Below are positions 1-5,620 of a stretch of 6,590 bases of DNA, piece after piece (position 1 is the first letter of the stretch; the number at the start of each line of letters is the position of its first letter). The translations under genes and the position numbers were made by a program. A model generated the notes under the pieces. It worked only from the letters and a program-made list of their open reading frames with translations, ran no database searches and was not told the DNA's origin. The stretch lies in contig JAEXGP010000281.1 of NCBI GenBank assembly GCA_023450775.1, forward strand, positions 1-6,590, written 5' to 3'. Source of the stretch: Actinomycetes bacterium. Lineage in GTDB: Bacteria > Actinomycetota > Acidimicrobiia > Acidimicrobiales > Microtrichaceae.

Positions 1-837
1 CGCTGGCACCAGTACCAGCCGGGCATCGACGTCGGCTTCTCCGGAGTGTTCACCGACCTCGACGCGATCGCCCGGTTCGGTCAGCTCCATCTGGACCGGG
101 GTCGATGGGACGGTCGGCAGGTGCTGCCGGAGAGTTGGGTGGAGCAGGCGTCGTCGACACAGACCGACAACAGCAACCGCCCCGAGCCCGACTGGAGCCA
201 GGGCTACGGCTTCCAGCTCTGGCGAAACCAGCACGGCTATCGAGGCGACGGCGCGTACGGCCAGTACATGGTCGTCCTGCCCGAACACGACACGGTCGTG
301 GCGTTCTTCTCCCACACCGAGCCCATGCAGGCGTTCATGGACCTGCTGTGGTCGCACCTCCTGCCCGCCCTCGGGTCGACCGCCGATCCCGACCCCGACG
401 GTGACGGGGCGATCGCCGAGAGGACCGCCGGCCTGCGCGTGCCGACGCCGGCCGACCGCACCGGTTCGGATGCCCCACCGGGTCGCGCCACGCCGGGCCG
501 GTTCGCCCGTGCCGAGGACGGGACGCCCAGCCACTCGAGCATCACCGAGGTCGAGGTCGCCGATGGGCACCTGGTGATCCGCGAGGGCGAGTCGAGCTTC
601 CGGGTGCCGTTGCGCGCGTCGTGGACCGATGTGCCCGACCATCCGATCGCGGCCAGCGCAGCGGTCGACGAGCGCGGCGCCCTCACCGTCGACCTCGTGA
701 TGCTCGCCTCGCCACACCGCCTGGAGCTCAGGACCGATCCGGCGACGCAGACGTTCTCGGCCACGTGGCCGCTGTTCCCCCTGTTCGGCATGGGCCTGGA
801 CAGCGTCCTGACCCGGATGCGGCCGCCGGAGTCGTGA
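1..837 (+). CDS. Beta-lactamase-family serine hydrolase, C-terminal part (5' end outside window)
   Basis: The frame is open from base 1 to the TGA at 835-837, giving 278 visible residues. The true start lies to the left; the GTG at 46 is an internal Val. Visible residues 12-50 (GFSGVFTDLDAIARFGQL, then RWDGRQVLPESWVEQA) match the late part of class C beta-lactamase/penicillin-binding-type hydrolases, where a GG(L/M)xST-type segment precedes an R-F-G-Q helix. Residues 68-104 (QGYGFQLWRN, then RGDGAYGQY, then a strand ending AFFSH) match the closing beta-sheet that carries the KTG-like third motif, here G-D-G. The SxxK and YxN motifs would lie upstream and cannot be checked. Residues about 165-278 form an extra C-terminal, probably beta-rich domain with no cysteine. 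Such proteins are usually exported esterases or peptidases rather than true beta-lactamases; the substrate is unknown. The family call is firm, the specific function is not. Confidence 0.85.
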   Translation, partial: RWHQYQPGIDVGFSGVFTDLDAIARFGQLHLDRGRWDGRQVLPESWVEQASSTQTDNSNRPEPDWSQGYGFQLWRNQHGYRGDGAYGQYMVVLPEHDTVVAFFSHTEPMQAFMDLLWSHLLPALGSTADPDPDGDGAIAERTAGLRVPTPADRTGSDAPPGRATPGRFARAEDGTPSHSSITEVEVADGHLVIREGESSFRVPLRASWTDVPDHPIAASAAVDERGALTVDLVMLASPHRLELRTDPATQTFSATWPLFPLFGMGLDSVLTRMRPPES

Positions 838-858
838 GCGCGCTCGTGGAGCGCTCGC
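834..858 (+). terminator. Possible hairpin terminator overlapping the hydrolase stop codon
   Basis: GAGCGC at 836-841 pairs with GCGCTC at 851-856, and one G-C pair and one T-G wobble extend the stem outward. The loop is 9 nt. The stem includes the last two bases of the TGA stop. No T-run follows, which is common for actinobacterial terminators but leaves the call weak. Confidence 0.25.
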
Positions 859-962
859 ATCGTTCGTGTGCATCTGCGGTCACCCACTGCCCGATGTCGC
901 ACGCAGACGGCCGTCGATTCCCGGTCGGAACCTGACCGGTCGGACATGCGATCCGCGCCCGC

Positions 963-988
963 ATTGAAATCGGGTTCTGATTTCGAAT
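963..988. promoter_or_regulatory. AT-rich imperfect palindrome, candidate operator/promoter of the lipoprotein gene
   Basis: GAAATC at 966-971 and GATTTC at 979-984 are exact reverse complements around a 7-nt spacer. The flanks ATT (963-965) and AAT (986-988) extend the dyad if the single G at 985 is skipped. A 30-base stretch here has only 12 G/C, which stands out from its surroundings. TTGAAA at 964-969 also resembles a -35 element, but I see no convincing -10 at normal spacing. Binding by a dimeric repressor or activator is inference. It lies 70-95 nt upstream of the lipoprotein start. Confidence 0.4.
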
Positions 989-1042
989 GTCGCTGCGCTG
1001 GGCCGGGTATCTGAACGCTCGGTCGGGGGAGACCGACGGCAC

Positions 1043-1050
1043 AGGGGGGA
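1043..1050 (+). promoter_or_regulatory. Strong ribosome binding site of the lipoprotein gene
   Basis: AGGGGGGA lies 7 nt before the ATG at 1058. It is the clearest plus-strand Shine-Dalgarno-like sequence in the window and fixes the start. A 6-bp hairpin (TCGGTC 1019-1024 with GACCGA 1031-1036, loop GGGGGA) lies immediately upstream. Confidence 0.7.
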
Positions 1051-1057
1051 ACCCGAC

Positions 1058-1675
1058 ATGCAACCAGTACAGGCCCACGCACCCGCGCGCAGCAGCCGCA
1101 TCCGCCGACGCTGGCTCCGAGGCCCGGCGCTCGCGCTCGTCGCGGCCGCAGCGCTCCTGACCGGGGCCTGCGCAACCCCATCCGCACCGGCCGGGCCGGG
1201 CGGGATCGACGTCAACTTCGGGCCGGTGACGATCCCCCTGCCGCCCATCGAGGTCCGCCCGCCGGCGACCACCATCCCGCTCGGACCGTGCAGCGCGTCC
1301 TACCAGCCGCCTGGGTTCCAGATCCGCGGCGCCACCGTGACGATCCCAGGCATCCGGGTCGACCCGAACAACCCGATCATCACCGTGCCCAACGTGGTGG
1401 TGACGATCCCGCAGCTGCGGGTCCCGCTGTCGACCGTCACCGTCGGCTGCCTGTTCCTCAACGTCACGATCCAGCCCGACGTGATCCTGCCGTCGACCGT
1501 GTTCCTCAAGGCCGTGACGCTGAACCTCAACTCACGGACGATCACGATCCACGACCCGACGTTCCAGCTCAACGGGGTCGGTCTGGCCGTGGGCGGTCTG
1601 CCGCTCGGCGACATCATCATCCCGCTGCCGCCGATCGTGAACATCCCGCTGCCGACCACGGCCATCGGCTTCTAG
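1058..1675 (+). CDS. Exported, probably lipid-anchored, repetitive beta-rich protein of unknown function
   Basis: This encodes 205 aa from an ATG with a strong RBS. The N-terminus is basic (RIRRRW, residues 14-19), then hydrophobic (about 23-34), then T-G-A-C at 35-38. This is a lipobox-like site with Cys38 as the likely lipidated residue, although Thr rather than Leu sits at -3. The RRRW arginines leave a Tat signal possible. The mature part is rich in Val, Ile, Thr and Pro, with recurring VTIP-like strands at 57, 94, 115 and 136; the last three are exactly 21 residues apart. Similar segments are I-P-L-P-P at 59-63 and 188-192. There are two other cysteines, Cys78 and Cys131, a possible disulfide. 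I do not recognise the family. An extracytoplasmic beta-solenoid or beta-sandwich is inferred. The gene stands alone: dyad and RBS upstream, strong terminator downstream. Confidence 0.75.
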   Translation: MQPVQAHAPARSSRIRRRWLRGPALALVAAAALLTGACATPSAPAGPGGIDVNFGPVTIPLPPIEVRPPATTIPLGPCSASYQPPGFQIRGATVTIPGIRVDPNNPIITVPNVVVTIPQLRVPLSTVTVGCLFLNVTIQPDVILPSTVFLKAVTLNLNSRTITIHDPTFQLNGVGLAVGGLPLGDIIIPLPPIVNIPLPTTAIGF

Positions 1676-1688
1676 CGCAGGCCGCACG

Positions 1689-1723
1689 GGGGCGGCGCGC
1701 CGGGCGGACCGGCGTGCCGCCCC
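1689..1723 (+). terminator. Strong GC hairpin terminator after the lipoprotein gene
   Basis: Bases 1689-1703 pair with 1709-1723 over 15 bp with a single G-T wobble (1697/1715), closing on the 5-nt loop GCGGA. The hairpin begins 13 nt after the TAG stop at 1673-1675. It lacks a T-tract, as is frequent for terminators in high-GC actinobacteria. The stem length and position between two co-directional genes make termination the best reading. Confidence 0.75.
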
Positions 1724-1769
1724 GGGTTGCGCGTCCGCACGCGACGACGGCGCTGTCGCACCCCGTGGG

Positions 1770-1775
1770 TAGGTT
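1770..1775 (+). promoter_or_regulatory. Candidate -10 element (TAGGTT) for a near-leaderless SNF2 transcript
   Basis: TAGGTT fits the actinobacterial TAnnnT -10 consensus and ends 9 nt before the ATG at 1785. Transcription starting about 7 nt after it would give a 5' leader of only a few bases. No convincing -35 is seen. The only SD-like string, AGAGG at 1777-1781, is just 3 nt from the ATG, so leaderless or short-leader translation is the better fit. This is inference from spacing. Confidence 0.35.
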
Positions 1776-1784
1776 CAGAGGTCC

Positions 1785-4700
1785 ATGGAGGGGACTGGGG
1801 ATCACCGACTGAACAGCGCCACGGCGTTGGCGGCCTACGACGACGCATCCATCCAGCGCGGCGTCCGGTACGCCGCAGAGGGCCGGGTGACGATCGTCGA
1901 CCTCGACGACGGCTGGGCGCTCGCGGACGTCCAGGGCACCCGCCCCGAGCCGTACCTCACCGAGATCACCTGGCGGGACAGCCCTCGGGGCATGCTCGTC
2001 ACCGACATCTGCGACTGCCCGCTCGGCGGCGCGTGCAAGCACGCCGTCGCCCTGCTGCTCACGGTCATGCGCCAGCAGGCGTTGTCCCGTACGGACCACA
2101 CGTCGGGCCCCGGCGGCAGCGACACTCCACCCCGCCTGGCGCCCGACTGGCGGATGGCGCTCGCCGGCATCGAGGCCGAGCCGCACGGCCTGGTGCCGTT
2201 GGCACTCGAGATCAGCGCCCACCTGGTGCCCGACCACCGCACCGGTACGCCCGGGGTGCAGGTCGTCGTCCGGCCCATGCGCATGGGCGCCAAGGGCAAG
2301 TGGATCAAGACCGGCGCCACGTGGAACGACCTCACGTCGGGCTACGACCAGCCCGTCCGCGACCTGGTGTCCGAGCAGCTGGCGGCGCTGCGGTCGATGG
2401 CCGCCGCCAACTCCGACCTCGGGTGGGCCCGACGTGGCGGCGCGCAGCCGCTCGACCGGTTCGGCCCCACCGTGTGGGGCGCGCTGCGACGGGCGGTCGA
2501 CGCCGGCGTGCAGCTCATCACCGACCATCCCGGCGGCACGGTCACGCTCTCGGAGGTGCCGGCCGAGGTGCAGGTGGACATGCGCCTCGCCGGCGACGGC
2601 GGCGTCACGCTGTCGGCGTCGCTCACCCACGAGGGCCGACCGATCGCCGGCGCACCGGGCACCCAGGTGCTCATCGGCCGGCCGCCCACCGGCGTGGTGG
2701 TCACCGACGGCGCGGACATGGGCCTCATCCCGCTGGCCAAGCCCGTCCACCACACGATCGCCCCCATGATCGACGGCCGGACCGTCCACGTGCCCGAGGA
2801 CGACCTCGACGAGCTGTTCGACGTCTACCAGCCCCGGCTGGCCCAGGTGGCCAGCGTCGGGTCGTCGGACGGGTCCGTCACCATCGAGGACAGCGAGCTC
2901 GAGGGCATCGTCGCCCTGATCCGCCACGAGAGCGTCGACTCGGCCTCACTCAAGTGGGTCGCCCGCTACCGGCGCGGCCGCCGCCGCATCGACCACGCCC
3001 TCCTGTCGCCGCTCGGCGTGGGTCGCGACCGCGCCGCGGAGCGTGAGCTGGTCGACAAGCTCGAGCTGCCCACGGACCTGCTCGACGGCATGGTGGACAT
3101 CGTCGGCCGGCCGCTCGACCGCACGATCACCGGCGTCGACACGGTGATCCTCTTCGCGCAGGTGGTGCCGTGGCTCATCGAGCGCGGCCAGGTCACGGTC
3201 GAGGTGTCGGGCGACGCACCCACGCTGCGCGAGGCCACCGAGGACCCGCTCATCGAGCTCCACGTCACGGACCCGGCCGAGGAGGGCAACGACTGGTTCG
3301 ACCTGGCGGTACGGGTCACCGTCGGCGACGAGGAGGTGGAGTTCGCCCGCCTGTTCACGGCACTGACTCGCGACGAGCCGTACCTGGTGCTGGACAGCGG
3401 CACGTGGATCGACCTCGACCGCCCAGAGCTCGACCGGCTCCGCGAGCTCATCGACGAGGCCCGTGCGCTGATCGACGCGGATGGCGAAGGTCCGGTCCGC
3501 ATCAACCCGTTCCAGACCAGCTGGTGGGACGAGCTCACCACGTTCGGCGTGGTCGCCTCGCAGTCGGTGCGATGGAAGGAGCGGGTGTCACGGCTGCACG
3601 ACCTGTCGGCCCCCACCCCGGTGCCGCCGCCCGCCGGGCTGGCCGCCACGCTCCGGCACTACCAGCAGGAGGGCCTCGACTGGCTGGCGTTCCTGCACGA
3701 CAACGGGCTGGGCGGCGTGCTCGCCGACGACATGGGTCTGGGCAAGACCGTCCAGACCCTGGCGCTGTTCCTGCACGTCCTCGAGTCCGATCCCAGTGCC
3801 CGGTTCCTGGTGGTCGCGCCCACGAGCGTGGTCGAGAACTGGCACCGAGAGGCCGACCGGTTCGCCCCCGGGGTGCCGATCACCACCGTCCGCCAGACCC
3901 ACGCCAAGCGTCGGACCACGCTGGCCGAGGCGGTCGGCGACGCCCGGATCGTCGTGACCTCCTACGCGCTGTTCCGCCTGGACTACGACGAGTACGCCAC
4001 CCTCGACTGGGACGTGCTGGTGCTGGACGAGGCGCAGTTCGTCAAGAACCACCAGAGCAAGGCGTACCAGTGCGCCCGCCGCTTGGACGCCCGCATGAAG
4101 CTGGCGATCACCGGCACGCCCATCGAGAACAGCCTCATGGACCTGTGGTCGCTGCTGTCGATCACCGCGCCCGGGCTCTACCCCGACCCCAAGCGGTTCG
4201 CCGAGGTGTACCGCAAGCCCATCGAGAGCGGCCGTGCACCCGAACGGCTGGCCACGCTGCGCCGGCGGGTGGCGCCGCTCATGCGCCGGCGCACCAAGGA
4301 GGAGGTGCTCACCGAGCTGCCGCCCAAGACCGAGCAGACCGTCGAGATCGAGCTGAGCCCGCGCCACCAGCGCATCTACCAGGCCCAGCTCCAGCGGCAG
4401 CGCCAGAAGGTGCTCGGGCTCGTCGACGACGTGCAGAAGCACCGGTTCGAGATCCTGAAGTCGTTGACGATCCTCCGCCAGCTCAGCCTGGACCCGGTGC
4501 TGGTGGACCCCGACCACGACGACGTCGGCTCGGCCAAGCTCGACCGGCTGCTCGACGACCTGACCATGGTCGTCGCCGAGGGCCACAAGGCGCTCGTGTT
4601 CAGCCAGTTCACCCGGTACCTCCGGCTGGTCAGGAACCGGCTCGACGAAGCCGGGATCGCGCACGCCTACCTCGACGGCCGCACCCGCGATCGCCAGAAG

Positions 4701-5042
4701 CCGATCTCCGCGTTCAAGGACGGCGACGTCGACGTGTTCGTGATCAGCCTCAAGGCGGGCGGGTTCGGACTGAACCTCACCGAGGCCGACTACTGCTTCG
4801 TGCTGGACCCATGGTGGAACCCCGCCACCGAGACCCAGGCCGTCGACCGAGCCCACCGCATCGGTCAGCAGAACCCGGTGATGGTCTACCGGTACGTCTC
4901 GGAAGGGACGATCGAGGAGAAGGTGATGGAGCTCAAGGCCCGCAAGGCCGCCATCTTCTCGAGCGTCATGGAAGGCGACGACGACCACCTGTCCGGCGCG
5001 CTCGACGCCGACGACATCCGGGCGCTCCTCGGCGACGACTGA
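1785..5042 (+). CDS. SWIM zinc-finger SNF2-family DEAD/DEAH-like ATPase (helicase superfamily 2)
   Basis: This encodes 1085 aa, a usual length for bacterial SWIM-SNF2 proteins. The SWIM finger is Cys76-x-Cys78-x5-Cys84-x-His86. Residues about 100-610 are a long linker region typical of bacterial SNF2 proteins, without motifs I can name. The ATPase core starts with LRHYQQEGLDWL (623-634). Its motifs are: I, DDMGLGKT (648-655, Lys654); Ia, VVAPTSVVENW (676-686); II, DEAQ (748-751); III, ITGTPIEN (775-782); IV, ALVFSQFTRYL (936-946); V, SLKAGGFGLNL (988-998) and LDPWWNP (1007-1013); VI, QAVDRAHRIGQ (1018-1028). All catalytic motifs are intact. SNF2 proteins are ATP-driven double-stranded DNA translocases that remodel protein-DNA or RNA polymerase complexes and usually lack strand separation. 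The partner of this one is unknown. The ATG at 1785 is chosen for the -10 spacing and because residues 18-40 resemble the usual start of such proteins. Gaps on both sides suggest a single-gene transcript. Confidence 0.95.
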   Translation: MEGTGDHRLNSATALAAYDDASIQRGVRYAAEGRVTIVDLDDGWALADVQGTRPEPYLTEITWRDSPRGMLVTDICDCPLGGACKHAVALLLTVMRQQALSRTDHTSGPGGSDTPPRLAPDWRMALAGIEAEPHGLVPLALEISAHLVPDHRTGTPGVQVVVRPMRMGAKGKWIKTGATWNDLTSGYDQPVRDLVSEQLAALRSMAAANSDLGWARRGGAQPLDRFGPTVWGALRRAVDAGVQLITDHPGGTVTLSEVPAEVQVDMRLAGDGGVTLSASLTHEGRPIAGAPGTQVLIGRPPTGVVVTDGADMGLIPLAKPVHHTIAPMIDGRTVHVPEDDLDELFDVYQPRLAQVASVGSSDGSVTIEDSELEGIVALIRHESVDSASLKWVARYRRGRRRIDHALLSPLGVGRDRAAERELVDKLELPTDLLDGMVDIVGRPLDRTITGVDTVILFAQVVPWLIERGQVTVEVSGDAPTLREATEDPLIELHVTDPAEEGNDWFDLAVRVTVGDEEVEFARLFTALTRDEPYLVLDSGTWIDLDRPELDRLRELIDEARALIDADGEGPVRINPFQTSWWDELTTFGVVASQSVRWKERVSRLHDLSAPTPVPPPAGLAATLRHYQQEGLDWLAFLHDNGLGGVLADDMGLGKTVQTLALFLHVLESDPSARFLVVAPTSVVENWHREADRFAPGVPITTVRQTHAKRRTTLAEAVGDARIVVTSYALFRLDYDEYATLDWDVLVLDEAQFVKNHQSKAYQCARRLDARMKLAITGTPIENSLMDLWSLLSITAPGLYPDPKRFAEVYRKPIESGRAPERLATLRRRVAPLMRRRTKEEVLTELPPKTEQTVEIELSPRHQRIYQAQLQRQRQKVLGLVDDVQKHRFEILKSLTILRQLSLDPVLVDPDHDDVGSAKLDRLLDDLTMVVAEGHKALVFSQFTRYLRLVRNRLDEAGIAHAYLDGRTRDRQKPISAFKDGDVDVFVISLKAGGFGLNLTEADYCFVLDPWWNPATETQAVDRAHRIGQQNPVMVYRYVSEGTIEEKVMELKARKAAIFSSVMEGDDDHLSGALDADDIRALLGDD

Positions 5043-5098
5043 GCGGCGGTCCGGCGCTTCTGCTGGCGCTGTGGGCCGTCGACGGTGGGCCGGGCCCG
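5043..5098. other. GC-rich spacer after the SNF2 stop
   Basis: No gene is seen. The spacer holds two short palindromes, CCGTCGACGG and CCGGGCCCGG (5090-5099), and a GGCGCT direct repeat. None forms a terminator as clear as the one at 1689-1723. I tested it as a third, decayed copy of the 61-bp repeat and found no convincing alignment. Confidence 0.4.
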
Positions 5099-5159
5099 GG
5101 TCCCTGCCCGAACGTGTGCGGCAGGCGCCCGTGACGGGCCGATCCCACACACGAACACC
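5099..5159. repeat. 61-bp tandem repeat, copy 1 (structured)
   Basis: This is the first of two directly adjoining copies with a period of 61 bp and 54 of 61 bases identical. CCTGCC (5103-5108) pairs with GGCAGG (5120-5125). GCCCG (5127-5131) pairs with CGGGC (5135-5139) around the triloop TGA. Alternatively, CGTGTG (5113-5118) pairs with CACACG (5148-5153), enclosing the triloop hairpin. The copies lie between two convergent genes, where REP-like elements and bidirectional terminators are common. No protein start or RBS fits the repeat. Confidence 0.85.
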
Positions 5160-5220
5160 GGTCCCTGCCTGAACTTGTGCGGCAGGCGCCCGTGACGGGC
5201 CGATCTCGCACACGATTGCC
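5160..5220. repeat. 61-bp tandem repeat, copy 2 (structured)
   Basis: This second copy follows copy 1 with no spacer. It differs at repeat positions 11, 16, 47, 49, 57, 58 and 59; the central block, positions 17-46, is identical. CCTGCC (5164-5169) pairs with GGCAGG (5181-5186), and the GCCCG-TGA-CGGGC hairpin (5188-5200) is unchanged. The long-range pairing here is 5176-5182 with 5206-5212 (TGTGCGG with TCGCACA, one G-T wobble). The absence of spacers and the count of two rule out a CRISPR array. Confidence 0.85.
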
Positions 5221-5262
5221 AGCGGTCGGCCGACTCAGGATCTGTGGTCGGGATCGCGACGA

Positions 5263-5282
5263 GGGGTGTCGTTGTGCACCCC
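5263..5282 (-). terminator. Possible hairpin terminator of the DM13/DUF5709 operon
   Basis: GGGGTG (5263-5268) pairs with CACCCC (5277-5282) with an 8-nt loop. The hairpin starts 8 nt beyond the stop of the minus-strand acidic-protein gene at 5291. There is no U-tract on the minus strand. The position supports termination; the stem is short. Confidence 0.35.
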
Positions 5283-5290
5283 CATATCCG

Positions 5291-5581
5291 TCAGGAGTCT
5301 TCGTCGAGGGCGGCGTCGATCTCGGCCTCGAGCTCGTCCTCCCGCTCCTCCCGCTCGAGCTCCTCGACCAGCGGGTCCGGCGTCTCCCGACGGACACGCT
5401 CCTCGAGCGGCTCGTCGAACTCCTCCTCGGCGGCGGTGATGCCGTACTCGTGCACGCCCATCGCCCGCATGGGCGGATCGTTCAGGTCGTGGGCAGGGTC
5501 GTCGTCGAACTCGGGCGCGTCGTCGGACACACGGATCTCGTCCTCGTCCAGTGCCTCTGCCTGATCCTGCTCGTCGCTCAT
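5291..5581 (-). CDS. Small, very acidic DUF5709-like protein
   Basis: This encodes 96 aa on the minus strand, from an ATG at 5581-5579 to a TGA at 5293-5291. Of 96 residues, 40 are Asp or Glu; there is no Lys, Cys or Trp, so the protein is strongly acidic and probably largely disordered. The central segment at 42-69 (GVHEYGITAAEEEFDEPLEERVRRETPD) resembles the core of DUF5709 proteins of actinobacteria, which carry a similar Y-G-x-T-A-x-E-(E/Q) block followed by a L-x-x-R-(L/V)-x-x-E-x-P-D block. The tail from 70 on is a charged, probably helical segment. The family has no established function to my knowledge. It starts 28 nt after the DM13 gene on the same strand, so co-transcription is likely. 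I recognised the family from memory, not by a search. Confidence 0.7.
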   Translation of the reverse strand: MSDEQDQAEALDEDEIRVSDDAPEFDDDPAHDLNDPPMRAMGVHEYGITAAEEEFDEPLEERVRRETPDPLVEELEREEREDELEAEIDAALDEDS

Positions 5582-5585
5582 GCCG

Positions 5586-5592
5586 CCTTCTT
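5586..5592 (-). promoter_or_regulatory. Ribosome binding site of the DUF5709-like gene
   Basis: Read on the minus strand, AAGAAGG ends 4 nt before the ATG at 5581. It gives the second gene of the operon its own initiation signal, so translation need not depend on coupling to the DM13 gene. Confidence 0.5.
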
Positions 5593-5600
5593 ACCCCCGA

Positions 5601-5620
5601 ACGCGGCCCTCACGCCGCGT
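5601..5620 (-). promoter_or_regulatory. Intercistronic hairpin spanning the DM13 stop codon
   Basis: ACGCGGC (5601-5607) is the exact reverse complement of GCCGCGT (5614-5620), giving a 7-bp stem with a 6-nt loop. The loop contains the TGA stop of the DM13 gene (5612-5610 on the minus strand). The hairpin ends 8 nt before the ribosome binding site of the next gene. It could be a weak terminator, a processing or stability element, or chance in GC-rich DNA. Confidence 0.4.

Noticed and set aside
1617..2927. Minus-strand open frame of 436 codons opposite the SNF2 5' half
   Set aside because: Same reason: it is a shadow frame, crosses the 15-bp terminator and overlaps the lipoprotein 3' end.
1785..5042. 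SNF2 protein as part of a phage-defence system (for example DISARM-like)
   Set aside because: No methyltransferase, nuclease or phospholipase-D gene accompanies it in the window. The neighbours are envelope proteins, so an isolated SWIM-SNF2 gene is the simpler reading.
3170..5134. Plus-strand frame of 654 codons in another phase of the SNF2 gene
   Set aside because: It is an Arg-, Ala- and Pro-rich out-of-frame translation without motifs, lying within a gene with a complete motif set.
3588..5213. Long minus-strand open frame (541 codons) opposite the SNF2 ATPase core
   Set aside because: It is antisense to a gene with all SNF2 motifs intact. Its composition (runs of V, G, L, D, H and E) is what the reverse complement of high-GC codons gives, and it shows no domain. 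It also reads through the 61-bp repeats.
5099..5220. CRISPR array
   Set aside because: There are only two repeats of 61 bp directly abutting, with no spacer and no cas gene nearby.
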